Positions 57,930-64,000 of a stretch of 64,000 nucleotides of DNA are shown piece by piece. This stretch comes from Nematostella vectensis (lineage: Eukaryota > Cnidaria > Anthozoa > Actiniaria > Edwardsiidae), in the NCBI RefSeq assembly GCF_932526225.1, contig NC_064036.1:13261181-13325180 (forward strand), read 5' to 3'. The notes below the pieces were generated by a model that saw only the letters and a list, made by a program, of their open reading frames with translations, made no database searches and had not been told where the DNA came from. Each line of letters begins with the position of its first letter. Position 1 is the first letter of the stretch. Made by a program: the position numbers and the translations under genes.

Positions 57930-60606
57930 GGTGAGATCCTTGTTTGCTCTTGTGCACAATGTTTGCTCTTGTGCAGAATTTATCAACTGTTCTCTTGGGT
58001 TCCAGCTCTCGCCTTAATAATCCCTAACTTACCGCTCGCCCACTTAAGAAGTTTTTAACCTGTCAGCACTTATCTGTGGCGGTTACGTAGCGCCCCAAGC
58101 CTTATTGCATTCCAGTGGCGAGCTCAGAGCGCCCTATTACAAGTGTCTGTTTAGCTTAAGCATTCCTGCCCAAAATTCAGTTGACAAACGCTACGCACTA
58201 ATGTTCTTATCGTTGACCTCGCCCTTACGAGTTTTGGTCTTTGCGCAGTCCCTATATCATCCTTCCGGTATCAAGAGCTGTTCTTCAATGAGAGACGGAT
58301 TAGCTCAGATTGTTAGTCTCTTAGTGTTTATGGTCTGGCTAATCAAATAATTGCGTCTACGAAAGCTTAGAAAGGGTGCATTCCTCTGGCGATTCAGAGA
58401 GATGCGATTGTATCATGTACAGATTTTTTTATCATAAATGAGCAAAAGTATGATACTAACGAAATAATGACTTCAGGCTGCACAGCTATAGAAAAACGAA
58501 CACTTTGGTAAAAATAAATTAAATTAAGAAAATTTAATTTGAGTTCAAAAATAGTTATTATGGTTCATAAAACATGTTACAAGCGGGTCCTGTTTTGTCT
58601 AGTCAATTTTGTTTATCAAGAAAAAGGAATCCGAGTTATGAGGCGTTTTTAAATTGAGCTTCTGATCCACATTTTAAACTCATTTGTAAATAAATATAAC
58701 TCCAGAAAACTCCCACGGTAGTGCTATTAGTAATATCCTTTATGTTGTTTATTTAAGGCATAAGCCGGTTCCTTAATAAAAAAAATCATTGTAGACAATA
58801 TCGTGTTTGGCATTCCTTGGGCCGCTTAAAACGTGATGTTAAGTAGATGATAGTTGGGAATCTTATCGTTGTTTGCTACTCTCAAACGTGTAACCGTTCT
58901 GAAGCACTCTATCCGCGTGGCGAGTCTTTTTCCGTACGTAAATCTTTCCTATCGCTGATTGTTTTTCGCTAAGCATGACCAAGCCACGCCCTTGGCAAGA
59001 ACATTTGGACACGCGCTCACATTCCGGGAGAGTACATACATCTAAACAGCGAGGGAAGAAAAAAACTAAATAAGACATCTAAACCGGTGCTCTTAATTCT
59101 TAATGGAAGTCACTACAGAGTCAAGATGATGTTATCTAAGCTCTCACAGGATTTTAAGTAGTGTTGGAGAGGGCCAAGGTGTTTGGTGTGACGTGTTGTT
59201 CAGAACGGCACAATGCAGCGTCAATATGGCTCCACTAAACAAGGACACACACATGAGTGATTATTTTCAAATGTTTCAAGGCGCTTTTTCATGCCAATGT
59301 ACACGTAGGAATGTGCATCACAATTTAAAAGGCGCTCGTACGATAGCAAAGAGAGAAAACTACCTTTTTAGCTTGTTTAATCACGAGCTACCAAGTATGA
59401 AACTCAATCTTTTAAGCCCACTAACATTGGTCTCTTCTATTACCCCAGTTTCCGTAGAACTTCAAATTGTATTGATGGGCTTCGATTTTACCACTCCAAT
59501 AACGCTACTTATAGTTAATTAAGCTCTCAGTAAAGGCCGGATCTCGACGAAATTAATAACGGTAATGGATCAGTAGACTAATAACTTTATTTTTGTCCCA
59601 GACATTTTATTAACCCTTTGACGCACCGCCGAGTCAAAAGCAAGCGCTTTCCCGGCCATGGGTTCATTAGAGAGCCGGCGAGTGGCTTATATCCGTCCTT
59701 GACTGACTAAACACAACCTTGAACTCATGTACGTGAAGAAAAGACTTCACTCTGCAGACAGACACGGGTGATATTGCTAAATAAGGCAGAAAATTCACCC
59801 AGGTGATATAACCCCTTTTTGCCAAAGATCTGCTTGCGTAAAAGAGATAAATTCGGCACTCGTGATGTCTGAATCGTGATCGACTGTATTTCGTTAAGTT
59901 TAGCGTGGGTAGACAGATTGGACGGTAAACCATTATTAACCAGTAACCTCGAAGCTGTTGTTGTACAGATTTATGTTCCAATGCGCAAGATATAATCTAA
60001 CGGCGTGCGGTCGCGTTAGCATCATGTACGAGATTTTGTACTTCCTGTACTTTACTCGATATATCCGATTGTCACGCCCTAGAAACCACTGTTCCCTATG
60101 CGGGTGGTTACTAGAAAATTCCTGTTTTGAAATTTGTCGAAAATCCACTACCGATTGCTCTCCTCCTGTTGAGTACGGATGGGATTGTTGTCCCGGCTGT
60201 GTGAGGTCGGTTTCTCCCCACTAAGAATGTGGTTAAATAACGTAGAGTAGTGCGCCAAGTAGTGCGGAAAAAATAATGCATGTTTCTGTGATTGTGCGCG
60301 GGTTTAGAATTTTTTTTGAACAATCAGTGAAAACTCATAAAGGTTTTCATGAGTGTCCGTTTGTTCTTTTAAAGATTTGGATTTCTGCACGCTTTGTCTG
60401 TCACATTTTTGGGAGAAGGCATATATATAATATATATATATATATATATAGCTTTGAAGGGGTTTAAGAATAATGCACAATAAGTTTATTTACAAATCGT
60501 AACACGGATCTATGTACAGCAATCAACGAGCGAGCGCGTGGTTAATCTGCCCTATGGTGAAAAATAAGCGACATGAGCGCCAGCGATGCATTCTGGGCGG
60601 CGGTTG
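57930..60606. other. Intergenic between the sFRP and RSPH14 genes
   Basis: Mostly unique AT-rich DNA. There is a TA dinucleotide run at about 60420-60450. One possible orphan exon on the minus strand is listed separately. No other coding sequence is supported. Confidence 0.5.
58863..59041 (-). CDS. Possible orphan terminal exon, cysteine-bearing (hypothetical)
   Basis: A very good 3' splice site on the minus strand (TTTTTTTCTTCCCTCGCTGTTTAG) is followed by an open frame of 59 codons to TAA. It begins DVCTLPECERVSKCSCQGRG and continues into a Lys/Arg-rich tail. The CxC and spaced cysteines hint at an extracellular module, but I recognise no family and found no upstream exon. It may be spurious. 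Confidence 0.25.
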
Positions 60607-63600
60607 CTATGGCTTCCATGTGATGACTTTGACAGCTATCTGCGCCGCCTTCCTCACGGCCGGACTGTCGTGATCATGGACAAGCTTTTCTACCTGAAAA
60701 TGACAGTTCAACAATCAGTGCCACCTAGCCGATAGTGATGTTTGGGTTTCCTGTGTGACCTGTTTCGAGGGACAGGTAGACTGGTAGAAGAATGATATTT
60801 CTCACCACAGGATACCCGCGCTTACGTACTTTATACTAGGGTATTAGTCACAACACTCCCTGAAAAATGTTGAATACGGGCATAGTTTTCTACAAAACCC
60901 CAAATGTTGTTTAATATTTTTGTTTGATTTTCCAGTGGGCGCCATGGTAAACTTGCCTGGATGCGCGTGCACAAGGGCAGGAGGAACGGAATTTGTGTGG
61001 CGAGATTCTGATAATGAAACTCTGGGCACGTTTCGGCAAAAGCCGGGTCTGTATGCCTCGTAATTTGACCGACGCGATCTCAGTAAACACGAAAAGCGCG
61101 TCGTTCAACAAGGCCCGTACCCAGGGGGGGGGGGGGGGGGGGGGGGGTGGGGGTACAGGGGGTATCGAGAACCGCCTTTGGAGATACTGCAAAGGCATGC
61201 CTTTTTGTCCCTCTCCCCCCCTCCCCCCCCACACACAGAAAAATTAGGTCCACTTTTCGGATTTCGCACCTCCCCAAGAAACATCCTGCGTACGGGCCTG
61301 GAACATTAAAGCTAATTTTGAGATAATGTCCAACAAATTATATTTCTTGCTTGCATGAGATAAATCTCGCAGACCCTGGAGAACCCTAGAATTATCTTTT
61401 TGATACATAGGCTTTTGAATGGCTCCTGAGTTCCCTTTGCTCCTATGCTAAAATCGCACTCTTATTTAAAGCCGCATTGTCACCAGTTTACTCCCGGTCG
61501 ATTACGTAACAATCTCTGATGATTTTTAACGGAAACTGCGGAAAATATTTCAAAATTTTAAAAGCAGTTTGTCTTGTGGAAGTTTCTTCAAGGATTTGAC
61601 TGGTAATTTAGAGCGGATGGCCCGTTTTATAGCGCGGATTCTAATAGATTCTTTTGTCATTTGACGGTTGAGGTTTCCGACGGGTCTCCGGAAGTAAACT
61701 TGTGACAATGCGGCTTTAATAAGGTTTTCATTACCTCTTTGACTGATTTTAAAAGAGTCGTCCTACCAATAGGGGCCTCTGCGAGAGTCGTTATCGCCTT
61801 ACAAAAATACCAAAAGACATAAAAATAAAACCATCACATAAAACATAGGCGAAAACATAAGACATATACGTGAGACTGAATCAAAGCTATCACGTCAGAA
61901 GCCATGACTATAAACGGAAGTAAAAAACACTTTAGCCCAGTTATGCACGTGTTCAAATGGTCAAGTATATTTGGTCATAGACGACACACCCCAAATGGCT
62001 TGTCTGCGACATATACACCAGATGGCTTGCCTATATTGTGACCAAATAAATGACATGGGAAACTGGGCTGAAGTGTGATTTACAAGAGTTACATGTATGC
62101 TTTTTCCTTTGAGTTTGTTTATTCCTTGTTTAAGCATACCTTTAGAGAGTTTAGTCGCACATCACTAACAGGATCTGACAGTTGACTGACAAGGTTTGGG
62201 ATTGCCTCTGCTTCTATGGCGGCATATTTGCCTTTGGTAGTAATCGTAATACTAAAATTGATAATATCTGGTGAGCGTTTTTATAGTTTGAATGACGATA
62301 ATTTAGCAGTCATGGGAAACTTGATAACACTGATAGTGTAGTGGTGACAGTGGTTATGATAATAAATGGTGGTGGCAATGATGATAATGGTGGTGGTTGT
62401 GTGATGCTGATGATGCTGATGGTGGTGATGATGATGGTGGTGGTGATGATGATGGTGGTAGTGATGATGATGGTGGTAGTGATGATGGTGGTGACAGTGG
62501 TTATGATAATAAATGGTGGTGGCAATGATGATAATGGTGGTGGTTGTGTGATGCTGATGGTGGTGATGATGATGGTGATGATGATGGTGGTAGTGATGAT
62601 GATGGTGCTAGTGATGATGGTGGTGGTAGTGATGATGTTGGTTGTGTGATTCTGCTGATGGTGGTGGTGATGATGATGATGATGACGGTGGTGGTTGTGT
62701 GATATTGGTGGTGATGGTGGTGGCTACGGTGACTTAAATGATGATCTAGCTGCTAGGGTATAGGGAATTCATGGTAATTGTAAAAGGGCTGCAGTGGAAA
62801 TTATTTTGGAGACAGGGACAACAAAACAGCCAAAAGCCAACTACTTGGAACTATTGTCTGGCTGTTCTGTTGTCTCTGTCTTGTCAAGAAGTAGTGGTAA
62901 TGATGCTGATTGGCGTCATGATGATGTTGATTGAAGTCATGATGGCGCAAAATAGGTGGTGTGGTTGTCTGCCTCACAGCCGTTCTGGACTCGTCATGCT
63001 AGGTGGTGCCTAAGCACGGGGGTCCAGCACGGTGGTGAGGGGGTACTAGTGTGTGTGCACTCACCAACCCCTATGGAACCGATCAGTGTTCATCATGTTG
63101 GTAATGGAAGTGATTATTATGGTGTTAGTGTTAGTGATGTTGGTGACACAAATATGTAGAACAACTCACGTCATAATAGCACCAGCAGCTTGTGCCCGCA
63201 CCTCAGCTGAATTATCCCGGAGCAATGATACAAGAGGCGGAACAGCACCCACATCAACAGCCCTATCCTTGCCCTCCAGGGGGAAACTACAACAAACGAT
63301 AGTTTTAGTTAAAATCATGTAGCAAATAACATGTAAATATCACCAACATTAAGTATTAGAGTTGTAACAGGTTTACAAATTTACATATGAGGGCCATTAA
63401 CAGTTGTTGTTGAGTGAGGGTCGCTAACTACCTTAAGTCCATGATGTCCCTGGCTGCTTTGCATCGTGTTGAGGGGTCCATGTGATCCAGGAGTTTGGTG
63501 AAGGCTTCCATACCATTACTGTCAAGTACTTGCTTTGTCTCAACTCTCATACAGTAGTGAAGGGTGTCAAGAATCAGTTCCTAACATGGCAGAACAATAC

Positions 63601-64000
63601 AAGCCCTTCAGATTATATAAACAAAAAAAGCTCCTGATATGACAATAACAGCAGACAATTGGACAAGATAAGGTAAGCTCCTAAAAACACAAATATAACC
63701 AGAGATAATAAGCCCTAGGACTATAACAGGACACTTGGAAAATAGTCTATGCTCTTCTGTACCTATCAACAGCTACATAGATTGACTGTGAGACTTTGAT
63801 TAGCTAGAGTATTCCCTTTTGATATACTTTAGAAGATAATACTATATCAGGGTCATATTTATTATATAAAATATACCTTTATTTCATCCTGCTCTTCTAG
63901 TAGTTTGCCAACAAGTATTGGCAGAAGATTTGCCTCCACGACACCATCAGTACCTGGACTTGTGTGAGAGCACATCTCTATTGCTTGGTGTGCATTTCGC
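60607..64000 (-). CDS. RSPH14: RSPH14 (radial spoke head 14 homolog), partial
   Basis: Six exons on the minus strand join in phase: 63877-64000 (open at the window edge), 63432-63580, 63170-63286, 62140-62251, 61735-61797, 60607-60693 with stop TAG. They encode armadillo/HEAT repeats: VVEANLLPILVGKLLEEQDE, ELILDTLHYCMRVETKQVL, STRCKAARDIMDL, VGAVPPLVSLLRDNSAEVRA, then TITTKGKYAAIEAEAIPNLV, AITTLAEAPIGRTTLLKSV and the end SPAVRKAAQIAVKVITWKP. The order and motifs match RSPH14/RTDR1, an armadillo-repeat protein linked to axonemal radial spokes and ciliary motility. The N-terminal part lies beyond the right edge. Introns carry a MITE-like element and GTG/ATG microsatellites. Confidence 0.9.
61110..61300. 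mobile_element. MITE-like element with AGGCCCGTACSCAGG ends
   Basis: AGGCCCGTACCCAGG at 61111 and its complement CCTGCGTACGGGCCT ending at 61299 are inverted. The interior has a long poly-G (about 61125-61147) and C-rich runs. No clear target duplication. It lies in an RSPH14 intron. Confidence 0.65.
62340..62735. repeat. GTG/ATG compound microsatellite in RSPH14 intron
   Basis: Degenerate (GGTGATGATGAT)n with two copies of a block of about 165 bp (GACAGTGGTTATGATAATAA at 62347 and 62492). The poly Met/Val and Thr/Ile frames on the two strands are artefacts. Confidence 0.9.

Overview
This window is nuclear DNA from an invertebrate animal. It has intron-rich protein genes with GT-AG introns of about 0.2-3.4 kb, and about 60% A+T intergenic DNA. 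It is full of short inverted-repeat elements (MITEs), microsatellites and minisatellites. The gene set (guanylate-binding protein, PRDM zinc-finger protein, ionotropic glutamate receptor, SCNM1, secreted frizzled-related protein, RSPH14) fits a cnidarian such as a sea anemone or coral, or an amphioxus. I cannot decide between them from the sequence alone. There are no prokaryotic features, rRNA genes or convincing tRNA genes.

Layout. 1-1588 (+): the last two exons of a guanylate-binding protein-like GTPase ending in a CaaX box. 1589-7965: intergenic, with a hAT-like MITE and a composite TA-flanked MITE. 7972-24090 (+): a complete PRDM-type gene; eight exons splice in phase into about 1921 codons with a zinc knuckle, a PR/SET domain and about 24 zinc fingers. 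25875-42720 (-): a complete ionotropic glutamate receptor; sixteen exons splice in phase into about 962 residues. 42721-49286: intergenic, with a 28-bp minisatellite and nested palindromic elements. 49287-51862 (+): SCNM1, a zinc-finger protein of the minor spliceosome, in four exons. 53814-57929 (-): a secreted frizzled-related protein with a frizzled CRD and an NTR domain. 60607-64000 (-): the 3' part of RSPH14, an armadillo-repeat axonemal protein, running off the right edge.

The most striking pattern belongs to no single gene. At least seven exon-intron junctions, in four genes on both strands, have become the seed of a tandem array. The repeat unit contains the splice site itself plus the adjoining exon end. 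Examples are about 64 copies of a consensus 5' splice site after the main zinc-finger exon (19252-20205), 18 copies of a complete 3' splice site before the second PR/SET exon (11761-13058), and 5' splice-site arrays in the receptor gene at 33545-34452, 36838-37148 and 27560-29520. Another lies in SCNM1 at 50149-50935, where a MITE now separates the real donor from its copies. Some units are multiples of three and read open, so choosing another copy would add peptide repeats. Others would introduce stops. I recall minisatellites at exon-intron borders being reported in amphioxus Adh under the name 'mirages', so the basic phenomenon may be known. The density here, the mix of donor and acceptor types, and introns carrying an array at both ends deserve attention.

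Exons were called by eye from splice consensus, reading phase and family similarity. UTRs, promoters and poly(A) sites are not defined.
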